This document shows positions 24,099 through 32,156 of a stretch of DNA of 64,000 nt, piece by piece. The DNA is taken from the NCBI RefSeq assembly GCF_020023385.1, contig NZ_JAIQCL010000011.1, positions 1 to 64,000 of the forward strand, read 5' to 3'. Source of the stretch: Planococcus circulans (GTDB taxonomy: Bacteria; Bacillota; Bacilli; Bacillales_A; Planococcaceae). A program made the translations under genes and the position numbers. Numbering within the stretch: the first letter of the stretch is position 1; every line of letters starts with the position of its first letter. A model generated the notes under the pieces. The model was not told where the DNA came from and did not search any database. It saw only the letters and a program-made list of their open reading frames with translations.

Positions 24099-24914
24099 AT
24101 GAACGTGGATAAGACATCATGGGTGGGCATAATACTTGGATTTGCCGTTTTGATCGGCGGAATGATCTTAAAAGGATCCAGTCCAATCGCTTTATATAAC
24201 CCGGCAGCATTAGTCATCATTTTTGCCGGCACGGTTGCCTGTATCCTCATCGCGTTTCCAATGGAAGAAGTTAAGCAGATTCCGAGTTTTTTCAAAGTCA
24301 TTTTCAGTGAATCAAAAATGGCCACAGTCAAAGAAATGATTCCCATGTTTACAGGGTGGGCCATGCTGGCTAGAAAAGAAGGTTTACTGGCTTTGGAAGA
24401 AAAAGCGGATGAAGTGGAAGATCCATTCTTGCAGCGGGGCTTGAAGATGGTCGTTGACGGCCAGTCTCAGGAATATATCCGTGAAATGATGGAAGAGGAA
24501 ATTGCAGCGATGGAAGAACGCCATGAATTGGGCGCAAAAATCTTTGCTCAGGCCGGCACCTACGCACCGACTTTAGGTGTGCTTGGTGCAGTTATCGGTT
24601 TGGTTGCGGCACTCGGGCACTTGGATGATGTGGCATTGCTTGGAAAATCGATTTCCGCTGCCTTTATCGCGACATTGTTTGGGATTTTCTCGGGCTATGT
24701 ACTGTGGCATCCTTTTGCTAACAAGCTCAAACGGAAATCCGAAAAAGAAGCAAAAATGAAAATGATCATGCTGGAAGGGATATTAGCCGTACAAAGTGGT
24801 CTGCCAGTCCGTACAGTGGAAGAAAAGTTGCTGACGTATTTACCGGTAAAAGATCGAGTCCTTGAAGCGGAAGCAAGAGGAAAAGACAAAGAAGGTGTTC
24901 GTGTTGAAGCGTAA
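24099..24914 (+). CDS. motA: Flagellar motor stator protein MotA
   Basis: 271-aa stator subunit that with MotB conducts protons and drives rotation. Four membrane helices are visible: about residues 9-25 (IILGFAVLIGGMI), 33-50, 148-170 and 180-200. The cytoplasmic loop has the conserved charged region REGLLALEEKADEVEDPFLQRGLKM that contacts FliG, and the GAKIFAQAGTYAPTLGVLGAVIGLV segment. The gene overlaps motB by 14 nt. No SigD promoter was recognised directly upstream. Confidence 0.97.
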   Translation: MNVDKTSWVGIILGFAVLIGGMILKGSSPIALYNPAALVIIFAGTVACILIAFPMEEVKQIPSFFKVIFSESKMATVKEMIPMFTGWAMLARKEGLLALEEKADEVEDPFLQRGLKMVVDGQSQEYIREMMEEEIAAMEERHELGAKIFAQAGTYAPTLGVLGAVIGLVAALGHLDDVALLGKSISAAFIATLFGIFSGYVLWHPFANKLKRKSEKEAKMKMIMLEGILAVQSGLPVRTVEEKLLTYLPVKDRVLEAEARGKDKEGVRVEA

Positions 24915-25671
24915 AAAAAAACACGAAGAACATGTAGATGAAGCCTGGCTATTGCCTTACGCGGATATTTTAACATTGCTGCTTGCCTTATTTATCGTGC
25001 TTTTTGCTGCCAGTGAAGTAGATTCCCAAAAATTCCAGGCGATTTCCAGTTCTTTCAATAGTGAGCTGCAAGGCGGGACCGGTGTTCTGGAAAAGGAAGC
25101 ACCCACTGAAAGTATGGAAGTAACTCCTCCGATTGAAGAATTGAAGACCGAGGCCTCGACAACTGAAGGGCAAGAAGAAATGTCATGGGCGGAAGATCAG
25201 AAAGAACTGAAAGAATTCAAAGCGAAAATTGATGGGTATATTGACGAAAAAGGTTTGTCTCCGAGACTCCAAACAAAGCTTACCTCAAAAGGGCTGATGC
25301 TGACGATAACGGAAGGTGTTCTTTTTCAATCAGGTCAGGCTGAAATTTTTGAAGATTCCAGAACAGTGGCAAAAGAAATTTCGAATTTATTGATTACCGA
25401 TACACCACGTATGATTTATATAGAGGGACATACGGATAATGTTCCAACAGGCACCCGGGAATTCCCAAGCAATTGGGAGCTAAGCTCAGCGAGAGCCATC
25501 ACTTTTATGAAAATTCTTCTTGAAAATGAAAAGTTGGATCCACGGAAATTTAGTGCCACCGGCTATAGCGAGTATCAGCCTATTGCTTCAAACGATACCG
25601 AAGCGGGACGAGAGGAAAACCGCCGCGTGGAAGTACTAATCTCCCCTTATCAAAAAGAAAATATAGATTAA
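24901..25671 (+). CDS. motB: Flagellar motor stator protein MotB
   Basis: About 256 aa. A short basic N-terminus leads into the single membrane helix with the proton-accepting Asp (LLPYADILTLLLALFIVLFA). Then a plug/linker region and an OmpA-like peptidoglycan-binding domain (about residues 130-250) with YIEGHTDNVP, NWELSSARAI and NRRVEVLI. The start is a GTG at 24901, 5 nt after GAAGG; a TTG at 24904 is equally possible, and the ATG at 24862 would add 13 residues inside motA. fliL follows 14 nt downstream. Confidence 0.96.
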   Translation: MLKRKKKHEEHVDEAWLLPYADILTLLLALFIVLFAASEVDSQKFQAISSSFNSELQGGTGVLEKEAPTESMEVTPPIEELKTEASTTEGQEEMSWAEDQKELKEFKAKIDGYIDEKGLSPRLQTKLTSKGLMLTITEGVLFQSGQAEIFEDSRTVAKEISNLLITDTPRMIYIEGHTDNVPTGTREFPSNWELSSARAITFMKILLENEKLDPRKFSATGYSEYQPIASNDTEAGREENRRVEVLISPYQKENID

Positions 25672-25685
25672 GAGGTGTGTACAGC

Positions 25686-26108
25686 ATGGGGAAATTTAAA
25701 AATATTATTATTATCATTATTTTAGCGTCAGTTATTGGGGTAGGAGCTGCATTTTTGTTCTCACAAAAAACAGCAAGCTCTGAAGACAAACCTTTAACTG
25801 CAGAAGAATTAGTGGAATTGAGTATCGATACCGATATCATCACCACAAACCTTGCTTCTGCTAGCAATTTTGCTGTTGTTCAATTCAATATTGCATTAGA
25901 CAATAAAAAAACAAAAGAAGAAACAGAAAATCGCACATCTGAAGTCCGTGCAGCAATTATTTCAACAGTTGCTGGTTTTACCAAAGAAGAGCTCGTCAGC
26001 AAGGATGGAATAGCAACACTTGAAGAGCAGCTCACGGCAAAGTTAAATGACATGCTGGACAAGGGGCATGTTGAACGTGTGCTGGTAACAGAATTTAAAG
26101 TACAATAA
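25686..26108 (+). CDS. fliL: Flagellar basal body-associated protein FliL
   Basis: 140-aa single-span membrane protein: N-terminal helix at about residues 5-27 (KNIIIIIILASVIGVGAAFLF) and an external FliL domain (LVELSIDTDIITTNL, ALDNKKT, RAAIISTVAGFTKEELVSKDGI, VERVLVTEFKVQ). FliL encircles the stator and supports torque or mechanosensing. In B. subtilis fliL lies between swrD and fliM; here that place is empty and fliL sits directly behind motAB, next to its functional partner. ATG at 25686 lies 8 nt after GAGGTG. Confidence 0.9.
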   Translation: MGKFKNIIIIIILASVIGVGAAFLFSQKTASSEDKPLTAEELVELSIDTDIITTNLASASNFAVVQFNIALDNKKTKEETENRTSEVRAAIISTVAGFTKEELVSKDGIATLEEQLTAKLNDMLDKGHVERVLVTEFKVQ

Positions 26109-26121
26109 TCATTGATTTTAC

Positions 26122-26148
26122 TAAACATTTAACGGAAGCTGCCGATAT
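26122..26148 (+). promoter_or_regulatory. SigD promoter of yvyF-flgM-flgN-flgK-flgL
   Basis: TAAA, exactly 15 nt, GCCGATAT: perfect match to the SigD consensus, 29 nt before the yvyF start. It places the anti-sigma factor FlgM under SigD, a known feedback arrangement. Confidence 0.95.
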
Positions 26149-26177
26149 AAATCTATAGAAGAGATAAGGTGAAGTGA

Positions 26178-26606
26178 ATGCAGGCAAGCCGGTTAGAAAA
26201 TTGCAGTATTTGCGGCAGGCTATTCAATAAAAGCTATTCAGATTACTGCCTGGATTGCTACAAGGATATCGAGCAGCAATTTAAACTCGTAGCAGAGTTT
26301 TTGAAAGCCGAGGAGAATCGTAGGGCTACGATTGCTGAAGTCAGTGAAGCCGTCGATGTTTCGAAAAAGCGGATTAAAGAATTCATTCGCGATGGGCGCC
26401 TGTATGCAGCGGATTATCCAAATCTGGGTTACCCGTGTTCCCAGTGTGGTAAGGTAATTAAAAGAGATAGCTTATGTACCGAATGTGCCACTAAATTTTC
26501 AACAGAGCTCAACAAGTCTCTTCAAGCCGATCAATTTAGAGAGCAAATGGCTAAGAACCCTGTAGGTGTTTCTGCAAACGCACAATACTGGAAGCTAAGA
26601 AAATAA
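26178..26606 (+). CDS. yvyF: YvyF family flagellar operon protein
   Basis: 142-aa protein of the TIGR03826/YvyF family. Two zinc-knuckle pairs are visible: CSICGRL...YCLDCYK near the N-terminus and CSQCGKVI...SLCTEC near the C-terminus, with an HTH-like segment between (TIAEVSEAVDVSKKRIKEFI). The role is not firmly established; it is almost always next to flgM. First gene of a SigD-driven operon. Confidence 0.9.
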   Translation: MQASRLENCSICGRLFNKSYSDYCLDCYKDIEQQFKLVAEFLKAEENRRATIAEVSEAVDVSKKRIKEFIRDGRLYAADYPNLGYPCSQCGKVIKRDSLCTECATKFSTELNKSLQADQFREQMAKNPVGVSANAQYWKLRK

Positions 26607-26628
26607 AAAAAGTTAGGGCGGTGAAGGA

Positions 26629-26898
26629 ATGAATATCGATAAAACAAACGGTTCTTCCTTTATTCAAGCTTATCAAAAGCTGCAGGTTACTCCCGCAGCT
26701 AAGGCGAGACCGATACAAAAAGAAGACGAACTGCAAATTTCACATCAGGCAAAAGCAATGTTTGAAAAAAATGCAACAGCAGATATCGAAAGACAGGAAA
26801 AGATAAACTTTTTAAAAGCCCAGGTCGCAGCGGGTGAATACCAAGTCGACGTTGATAAGGTAGCTGATAAAGTCCATCAATTCTGGTTTGATAAATAG
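26629..26898 (+). CDS. flgM: Anti-sigma-D factor FlgM
   Basis: 89-aa protein; the C-terminal half (FLKAQVAAGEYQVDVDKVADKVHQFWF) matches the SigD-binding FlgM region, with the conserved intervals VAAGEYxVD and VADK. It holds SigD (gene at 51104) inactive until hook completion. Ribosome binding site AGGGCGGTGAAGGA precedes the ATG. Second gene of the SigD-driven operon. Confidence 0.92.
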   Translation: MNIDKTNGSSFIQAYQKLQVTPAAKARPIQKEDELQISHQAKAMFEKNATADIERQEKINFLKAQVAAGEYQVDVDKVADKVHQFWFDK

Positions 26899-26928
26899 AA
26901 TGAAGCTCTTAAAAGAGGAGGGTGTCGG

Positions 26929-27414
26929 ATGCTGGATTTAGTCGTCACGACGCTGGACGAATTGATCAGTCTGCAGAAACAGTTGATTCGCTATGCTGAA
27001 CGGAAACAGACTGTACTCATCGAACGTAAAGTGGATGAATTAACTGAGTTAGTAAAAGAAGAGTCCAAGCTTATTAAACAATTGGGCGAACTAGAGGACG
27101 AGCGCCAGCAGTTAATGGCAGATGTCCTCAACGAACACCCGGGCCTGACATTCAGTGAATTTACTGAACAGATTTCAGATGAAAAAGTAAAAAAAGAGCT
27201 TCACTCCCAATTGAAAACTTTACAAATGCTTTTAACTGAGTTGCAGGCAAAAAACAAGGTTAATGAAAAAATCCTTGAAGACTCGATGAGCTTTGTTCAA
27301 CATATGATCACTCAAGTAACGAAATCAAAGCAACAGCATTTTAATTATCAATCACCAGTCGGACAGCAAAAAGCACAGGTAAATAATCAGGGCTTTTTCG
27401 ATACAAGAGCTTAA
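26929..27414 (+). CDS. flgN: FlgN-type export chaperone
   Basis: 161-aa largely helical protein (FlgN family; YvyG in B. subtilis) expected to chaperone the hook-filament junction proteins FlgK and FlgL, encoded next. Long amphipathic helices include residues 5-45 and 60-110, and the tail is Gln-rich and probably disordered. GAGGAGGGTG precedes the ATG. Confidence 0.9.
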   Translation: MLDLVVTTLDELISLQKQLIRYAERKQTVLIERKVDELTELVKEESKLIKQLGELEDERQQLMADVLNEHPGLTFSEFTEQISDEKVKKELHSQLKTLQMLLTELQAKNKVNEKILEDSMSFVQHMITQVTKSKQQHFNYQSPVGQQKAQVNNQGFFDTRA

Positions 27415-27439
27415 GAACTTTTAGAAAGCAGGGGAAATA

Positions 27440-28711
27440 ATGGTCTCATCTTTTCACGGTCTAGAGTTAGGGAAACGTGGGTTATCCGTTGGACAGGCAA
27501 GCATTGCCACAACTGGACAAAATATTGCCAACGTCAATACAAAAGGCTATTCGCGGCAACAAGTAAACGCCAGTGCATCAGCATCTGTCGATATTTGGAC
27601 GAATAGCGGAGCAAACTCCGGACAGTTGGGAACGGGTGTCAACCTTGACTCGATTACACGTGTAAGAGATCAATTCCTTGATCAGCAGCATCGCGATCAA
27701 TCGGGAACCTTAAGTCAGTGGGAAGCAAAACAGGCGACTTTGGATCGGCTCGAGACGGTAATTAACGAACCTAGCGACACGGGCTTGAACTCAGCCATGG
27801 ATCAATTATGGAATGCTTGGCAGGACCTTGGAAACGAACCTACAAGTTTATCAGCGCAGGCGGTTGTTAAAGAGCGTGCTCAGGCTTTTGTAGAAGTTGC
27901 TCATTCGATGAATGCATCAATGGAAAATTTAAAAAGCGATTTGGTTCAACAATCGCAGTCGACAGTCGCAGAAGCCAATGCATATTTAAAGCAAATAGCT
28001 GATTTAAATAGCAGTATTGTCCGCAGCGACAGCCAAGCAAACGATTTGCGCGACAAACGCGACGCAGCAGTTGAAGGGCTGTCAAAACTGATGTCAGTCA
28101 AAGTCGAAGAAAAAACAGACGGCTCTTACAGCATCAAACTCAAATCCACGGATGCTTCACTAGTGGCAGGAACTCAAGTAACTAATATTGATTATAAAAC
28201 CGGTGCTGGTGAAAATGAAATCTACGGCGGTAAGCTTGCCGGTCTCAGCCAGTCGATGGAAATCGCTGATGACTACCACAAGGAAATGAACAAAGTGGTT
28301 GAAGGATTCGTTACAGCGAATGGTGTTTCAGCAGCAGGCGGCAAAGAAAGCCAATTATTTATTGGCAATACCACTGATTTTAATATTTCAACCTTAAAGG
28401 TTAATTACAATATGGAAAATTCAAAGATTCCTGCATCAATGGAAAGTGGCTCACAATCAGCCAAGTCGGACTTTCGTGTATTGGTCAGCAAGCTTGGGGC
28501 TCAAAGCCAAGCTGCTGTAAATACCGTCGTTAATCACGAAACAGCATTGCTGGCCACAGAAAACCGAAGACAGTCAGTAACCGGTGTTTCACTAGATGAA
28601 GAAATGGCCAATCTTATTAAATACCAACATTCGTATAATGCGGCAGCACGGTTAGTATCGATGACAGACCAGATGCTAGATACCATCATTAACCGTATGG
28701 CCGCCCGGTAA
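27440..28711 (+). CDS. flgK: Hook-filament junction protein FlgK
   Basis: 423-aa HAP1. Flagellar rod-type N-terminus (HGLELGKRGLSVGQASIATTGQNIANVNTKGYSRQ) and C-terminal domain (NLIKYQHSYNAAARLVSMTDQMLDTIINRM). The central domain is short: B. subtilis FlgK has about 507 aa. AGGGG precedes the ATG. Followed by flgL after 17 nt. Confidence 0.96.
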   Translation: MVSSFHGLELGKRGLSVGQASIATTGQNIANVNTKGYSRQQVNASASASVDIWTNSGANSGQLGTGVNLDSITRVRDQFLDQQHRDQSGTLSQWEAKQATLDRLETVINEPSDTGLNSAMDQLWNAWQDLGNEPTSLSAQAVVKERAQAFVEVAHSMNASMENLKSDLVQQSQSTVAEANAYLKQIADLNSSIVRSDSQANDLRDKRDAAVEGLSKLMSVKVEEKTDGSYSIKLKSTDASLVAGTQVTNIDYKTGAGENEIYGGKLAGLSQSMEIADDYHKEMNKVVEGFVTANGVSAAGGKESQLFIGNTTDFNISTLKVNYNMENSKIPASMESGSQSAKSDFRVLVSKLGAQSQAAVNTVVNHETALLATENRRQSVTGVSLDEEMANLIKYQHSYNAAARLVSMTDQMLDTIINRMAAR

Positions 28712-28728
28712 GTAGAGGGGGAAGCAGG

Positions 28729-29610
28729 ATGAGAGTCACACAACAAATGCTCAATCAAAATTCAGTAAGAAATATGCATCAAAACTTGAGTCGTTTTGAA
28801 AAAGTTAATAATCAGGTCTCGACTGGCAAACTGCTTAACCGGCCATCGGACGATCCGAATGGTGTCAGTAAATCCATGAGCTTAAAAAGTTCATTGGCTG
28901 CCAATCAGCAATTTGAACGAAATGCTGGCGAAGCAAAGTTATGGATGGAAGAAACCGATCAAAATATTAATGCGATGGTCAATGTCATGCAGCGTGTGAG
29001 GGAATTGGGCGTTCAAAGCAATACCGACACCTTGTCCGATTCAGACAGGAAAGCGATTGCTGCAGAAGTTAAACAATTAACAGAACAAGTAAGAGAGTTT
29101 GCTAATACAAAAGTAAATGGAAACTTTTTATTTAACGGAAAAAATACTGATCAAGCCCCGTATCCGAAATCCGATTCCTATCTGACGACAACTTTCGAAG
29201 TGGCTGCAAAAACAATTGTTATCGGCGATAACGTCACTATAGAAGCGAGCGTCACACCAGATAAAATATTTGGGAATGCTGATGACGAAACCAACTTGTT
29301 TCAGGCATTAAATAAAATGGTGAATAGCTTGAAAGCTGATGAAAAAGTGGACTTGGGTATGATCGATGGGGGAATTGAACGGCTTCTAACGGTATCAGCA
29401 GAAAATGGGGGCCGTCAAAATCGTTTAGAAGCAGTGGAGAATCGCTTGCTCGACAGCAACTTGGAGCTCAAATCCATGCTGTCAAAACTACAGGATACGG
29501 ATTATGCCGAAGCCATCATCAAGCTAAAAAGCGAAGAAAGTGTCTACCAAGCAAGCCTCGCTGCAACATCAAAAATAATTCAACCGAGTTTAATGGATTT
29601 CTTAAGATAA
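28729..29610 (+). CDS. flgL: Hook-filament junction protein FlgL
   Basis: 293-aa HAP3, a flagellin-like junction subunit. N-terminal MRVTQQMLNQNSVRNMHQNLSR and GKLLNRPSDDPNGVSKSMSLKSSL, and C-terminal RQNRLEAVENRLLDSNLELKSMLS and YQASLAATSKIIQPSLMDFLR match the flagellin N and C domains. Last gene of the yvyF operon; a bidirectional terminator follows. YviE, which follows flgL in B. subtilis, is absent here. Confidence 0.95.
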   Translation: MRVTQQMLNQNSVRNMHQNLSRFEKVNNQVSTGKLLNRPSDDPNGVSKSMSLKSSLAANQQFERNAGEAKLWMEETDQNINAMVNVMQRVRELGVQSNTDTLSDSDRKAIAAEVKQLTEQVREFANTKVNGNFLFNGKNTDQAPYPKSDSYLTTTFEVAAKTIVIGDNVTIEASVTPDKIFGNADDETNLFQALNKMVNSLKADEKVDLGMIDGGIERLLTVSAENGGRQNRLEAVENRLLDSNLELKSMLSKLQDTDYAEAIIKLKSEESVYQASLAATSKIIQPSLMDFLR

Positions 29611-29625
29611 GTGAATTAAAGTGCG

Positions 29626-29663
29626 AAAGAGCAGATGCCCCGCGGGGAATCTGCTCTTTTTTC
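29626..29663. terminator. Bidirectional terminator flgL / flhP
   Basis: AAAGAGCAGAT...CCCC pairs with GGGG...ATCTGCTCTTTTTT. A-run and T-run flank the stem, so it serves flgL on the plus strand and flhP on the minus strand, whose stop codon begins just beside it. Confidence 0.92.
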
Positions 29664-29664
29664 G

Positions 29665-30507
29665 TTATCCTTTTATTGTATTGACCAAGCCCATCATGTC
29701 ATCTGCGTAGGAAATGGCTCTTCCTTGTGATTGAAACAATCGCTGAGTGGAAATCAATTCAGCCATTTCATCGGTAAGGTCAACATTGGAGGCTTCTAAA
29801 GCGCCTTGCTTAATAGAGATAGATCCGTCATTTTGCTGTGACAGATCAACCAGCTGCAAATTGCCGTTGGCGAGTTGGTCTGCTTCGGTACCCGTTAGGC
29901 TGAAACGGTTGCCGCCAATTTTTTCGAGAGAATTAGGCCGGTTTATTTGTGCGATGCCCAATTGGATTTCAGCTGGTTGTTTAGCAGGATCTTTATAGGA
30001 GACTTCCAAAGCCCCATTTCCATTTAACTGGATGGAATCATAATCAGCGTCAAAAGTGATCGGCTGATTATTGGCTCCAAGAACGGCATCTCCGTTCGCA
30101 GTAACAAGGCTTACTTGATTTGAATTCAAGATTGGTTGTACCTGAAAAGAGCCGTCTTTTGTATAAAAGGTATTGTCTTCTGATGCAACACGAAAATATG
30201 CGGATTCGCCCTGGATCATAAAATCAAGCGGGCGATCTGTTTGGAAGATGGAGCCTTGTTCGTTGCGAGTGGCTGTCTGAGATAAAATCGCGCCGGCGCC
30301 AATTCGCAAACCGTAAGGCGTAATTCGTCCAACTTCATTTTGCGGGCCGACTTGTTTCTCGATTGACTGAACGAGCGCATCAGAAAAACTCGCTTCTTGG
30401 CGTTTATAGCCATTGGTATTTACATTGGCAATGTTATTGCCGATCAAGTCGATCTTTTTTTGCAGTTCAGCCATGGTATTGCTTGCTGTATTCATTTGGA
30501 TATTCAC
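29665..30507 (-). CDS. flhP: Flagellar basal body rod protein FlhP
   Basis: 280-aa distal-rod type protein of the FlgF/FlgG family. The N-terminus NTASNTMAELQKKIDLIGNNIANVNTNGYKRQ and the C-terminus SNVDLTDEMAELISTQRLFQSQGRAISYADDMM are the paired rod motifs. Matches B. subtilis FlhP. The GTG start at 30507 lies about 12 nt after AAGGAGG. It follows flhO by 17 nt on the minus strand, and the pair is convergent with flgL and divergent from flgB. In B. subtilis flhO-flhP lie far away, after mbl. Confidence 0.92.
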   Translation of the reverse strand: MNIQMNTASNTMAELQKKIDLIGNNIANVNTNGYKRQEASFSDALVQSIEKQVGPQNEVGRITPYGLRIGAGAILSQTATRNEQGSIFQTDRPLDFMIQGESAYFRVASEDNTFYTKDGSFQVQPILNSNQVSLVTANGDAVLGANNQPITFDADYDSIQLNGNGALEVSYKDPAKQPAEIQLGIAQINRPNSLEKIGGNRFSLTGTEADQLANGNLQLVDLSQQNDGSISIKQGALEASNVDLTDEMAELISTQRLFQSQGRAISYADDMMGLVNTIKG

Positions 30508-30524
30508 TGGAAACTAATTCCTCC

Positions 30525-31361
30525 TTATACGCGACCGATTTCATTGACGGCTTTTTCCATGCTGCGATCGTAGGCTTGTATCACTTTTTGGTTTGATTCA
30601 AAACCTCGGTAAGTCGTCATCATGTCTGTCATCGTTTGGGTCAAGTCAACATTCGATTGTTCGAGAAAGCCTTGTTTTACAAGGCTTTCTGTATTATTAA
30701 GCAAAGCAACATTATCAACAAATTGCGGAGTGCCTTCCGGATTTCCGGCCCACCGCAACAGATTCTGTCCCTCTTTTACAAACTGCTCCGGATTTTCAGT
30801 GTGGCCCATCCATAGACGGCCACCTTGCGTGCCATCCGCTAACACAATCTGGCCATTGTCCTGCACTGTAAAGTTAGTCGATCCCACTTGGATCGGCTGC
30901 TGGTTTTCACCTAATACAGGAAATCCATCGCTGGTCATCAACGCACCTTCGGCATTTACTGCGAAAGTTCCGTTTTTCGTATAGCGGACTTCATTGTTAT
31001 CTGCAGCTACTGCAAAAACCATTGTGCCTTTTTGCTGAGTTTCTGGATTTATGGGCAATAACTCATCCATGAGCACTAAATCTGTCGTATTTCCGGTTTC
31101 TTTTAGAGGTCCTTGCAAAAAAGAAGGAATCCCTTCCTGAGCATATACTCCCGTGGTTAAAGTCCCGATATTTTGGGGGACTATTGTACCTTTTTTGCCA
31201 GCCTCCATCGCTTTAATCAACTGATTGGGAAAAGCGCGCATAACCGTTTGGTCCTCTTTGAAACCAGGAGTATTGGCATTTGATAGGTTATTCGTTAAGA
31301 CTTGTTGCATCCTATTATTGGCCATCATCCCTGATGTAGCGGTATATAATCCACGAAACAT
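30525..31361 (-). CDS. flhO: Flagellar basal body rod protein FlhO
   Basis: 278-aa distal-rod protein. Begins MFRGLYTATSGMMANNRMQQ and LTNNLSNANTPGFKEDQTVMRAFP, and ends SNVDLTQTMTDMMTTYRGFESNQKVIQAYDRSMEKAVNEIGRV, as in B. subtilis FlhO. The ATG at 31361 follows GAGAGGAAG; the longer frame to 31391 adds a basic stretch without a ribosome binding site. First gene of a two-gene minus-strand unit. A weak SigD-like sequence may be upstream but is not convincing. Confidence 0.92.
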   Translation of the reverse strand: MFRGLYTATSGMMANNRMQQVLTNNLSNANTPGFKEDQTVMRAFPNQLIKAMEAGKKGTIVPQNIGTLTTGVYAQEGIPSFLQGPLKETGNTTDLVLMDELLPINPETQQKGTMVFAVAADNNEVRYTKNGTFAVNAEGALMTSDGFPVLGENQQPIQVGSTNFTVQDNGQIVLADGTQGGRLWMGHTENPEQFVKEGQNLLRWAGNPEGTPQFVDNVALLNNTESLVKQGFLEQSNVDLTQTMTDMMTTYRGFESNQKVIQAYDRSMEKAVNEIGRV

Positions 31362-31585
31362 ATGAGTTCTTCCTCTCAAAACCAATTTCATTATTTCTCG
31401 CGTAGCATAACATTTAAAATAGAATATAAATAGAGACTTTTAGATTAATATGGAAAATTTAACATTAAAAAAATATTTAAAAGAAAAATATACAAAATTA
31501 TATAAACATGATACTATCACGTTGTTATTATTTTTTGAAAATAGTACGAAATGACGAGTTTAAAAATAAAATAGATAAAATCATT
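31362..31585. other. AT-rich divergent promoter region flhO / flgB
   Basis: About 225 very AT-rich bases between the flhO start and the riboswitch. It must hold the flgB operon promoter and the flhO promoter. TTGAAA at 31535-31540 with a TTTAAA at 31559-31564 (18-nt spacing) is a weak SigA candidate for the flgB operon; no SigD consensus was found. Confidence 0.45.
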
Positions 31586-31675
31586 GTGATAATGGCAAAC
31601 TTATTCGAAAGATAAAGACGCAAAGCCACGGGCCTAACTACATGACGTATAAGGCAGCCGGGTTACCAAAAATGG
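31586..31675 (+). ncRNA. Cyclic-di-GMP-I riboswitch (GEMM-I) of the flgB operon
   Basis: The GEMM-I consensus is clearly present: GGCAAAC at 31594, the GNRA-type loop in TTATTCGAAAGATAA, the hallmark GACGCAAAGCCACGGGCCTAA (31618-31638, read here as two blocks), a variable P1b-like stem (CTACATGACGTAT), then GGCAGCCGGGTTACC ending at 31667. The joining strands match the Vc2-type aptamer at the c-di-GMP contacts (GCAAAGCC and the tetraloop receptor CCTAA/GGCAGCC). The outer P1 stem is imperfect, so the 5' border is approximate. It lies 80 nt before flgB and would sense c-di-GMP to control about 21 kb of flagellar genes. Confidence 0.92.
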
Positions 31676-31714
31676 TAGATTTAATTAAATCCATCTTTTT
31701 TAAGGTGGTTTTTT
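31672..31714 (+). promoter_or_regulatory. Riboswitch expression platform (antiterminator and terminator)
   Basis: Two mutually exclusive hairpins follow the aptamer. An early hairpin pairs ATGG (31672-31675) and ATTT with AAAT and CCAT (31687-31694). A later one pairs CCATCTT (31691-31697) with AAGGTGG (31702-31708) and ends in T6, a rho-independent terminator. They share CCAT. The early hairpin also overlaps the 3' side of the aptamer P1 stem. Ligand binding should therefore break the early hairpin and allow termination, an OFF switch. The direction is inferred. Confidence 0.7.
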
Positions 31715-31749
31715 ATTTAAAATTAATTGTAAAAAAAAGGAGTTTATTA

Positions 31750-32151
31750 ATGAATATATTCCCTAAATCTCTTGAAACTATGGAGCAAGCGCTGTCGGCT
31801 TCAACCCTAAGACAACGAGTCCACTCAGCAAATATCGCCAATGTGGATACAGCTAATTACAAAAGCAAAAAAGTCGATTTTCAAGCAGCGTTGGATACAG
31901 CGATGAACCAGCAAAGCCTTTCAAGTTATAAAACAAACGAGCGGCATCTGTCGTTCAGCAACGAACGATCGGTGACTAAAACTGAAGTTTTGACGAACAA
32001 CTCCACAAAATACAATAACAACGGCAATAATGTTGACATGGACGTCGAAATGGCTGAACTGGCAAAAAACCAATTATGGTATAACGCTGTTACCGAACGG
32101 GTAAACAGCAAACTCAACAGTTTAAGCTCTGTTATTAATGGAGGGAGATAA
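31750..32151 (+). CDS. flgB: Flagellar basal body rod protein FlgB
   Basis: 133-aa proximal rod protein. Rod N-terminus SASTLRQRVHSANIANVDTANYKSKKVDF and C-terminal AELAKNQLWYNAVTERVNSKLNSL. The ATG at 31750 follows AAAAGGAG; the longer frame from 31642 lies in the riboswitch and is not real. First gene of the long flagellar operon, so its expression sets that of the whole export apparatus and SigD. Confidence 0.96.
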   Translation: MNIFPKSLETMEQALSASTLRQRVHSANIANVDTANYKSKKVDFQAALDTAMNQQSLSSYKTNERHLSFSNERSVTKTEVLTNNSTKYNNNGNNVDMDVEMAELAKNQLWYNAVTERVNSKLNSLSSVINGGR

Positions 32152-32156
32152 AAAAG

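Noticed and set aside
31642-31749. N-terminal extension of flgB
   Set aside because: Lies in the c-di-GMP riboswitch and its terminator; the ATG at 31750 has a good ribosome binding site and fits FlgB length.
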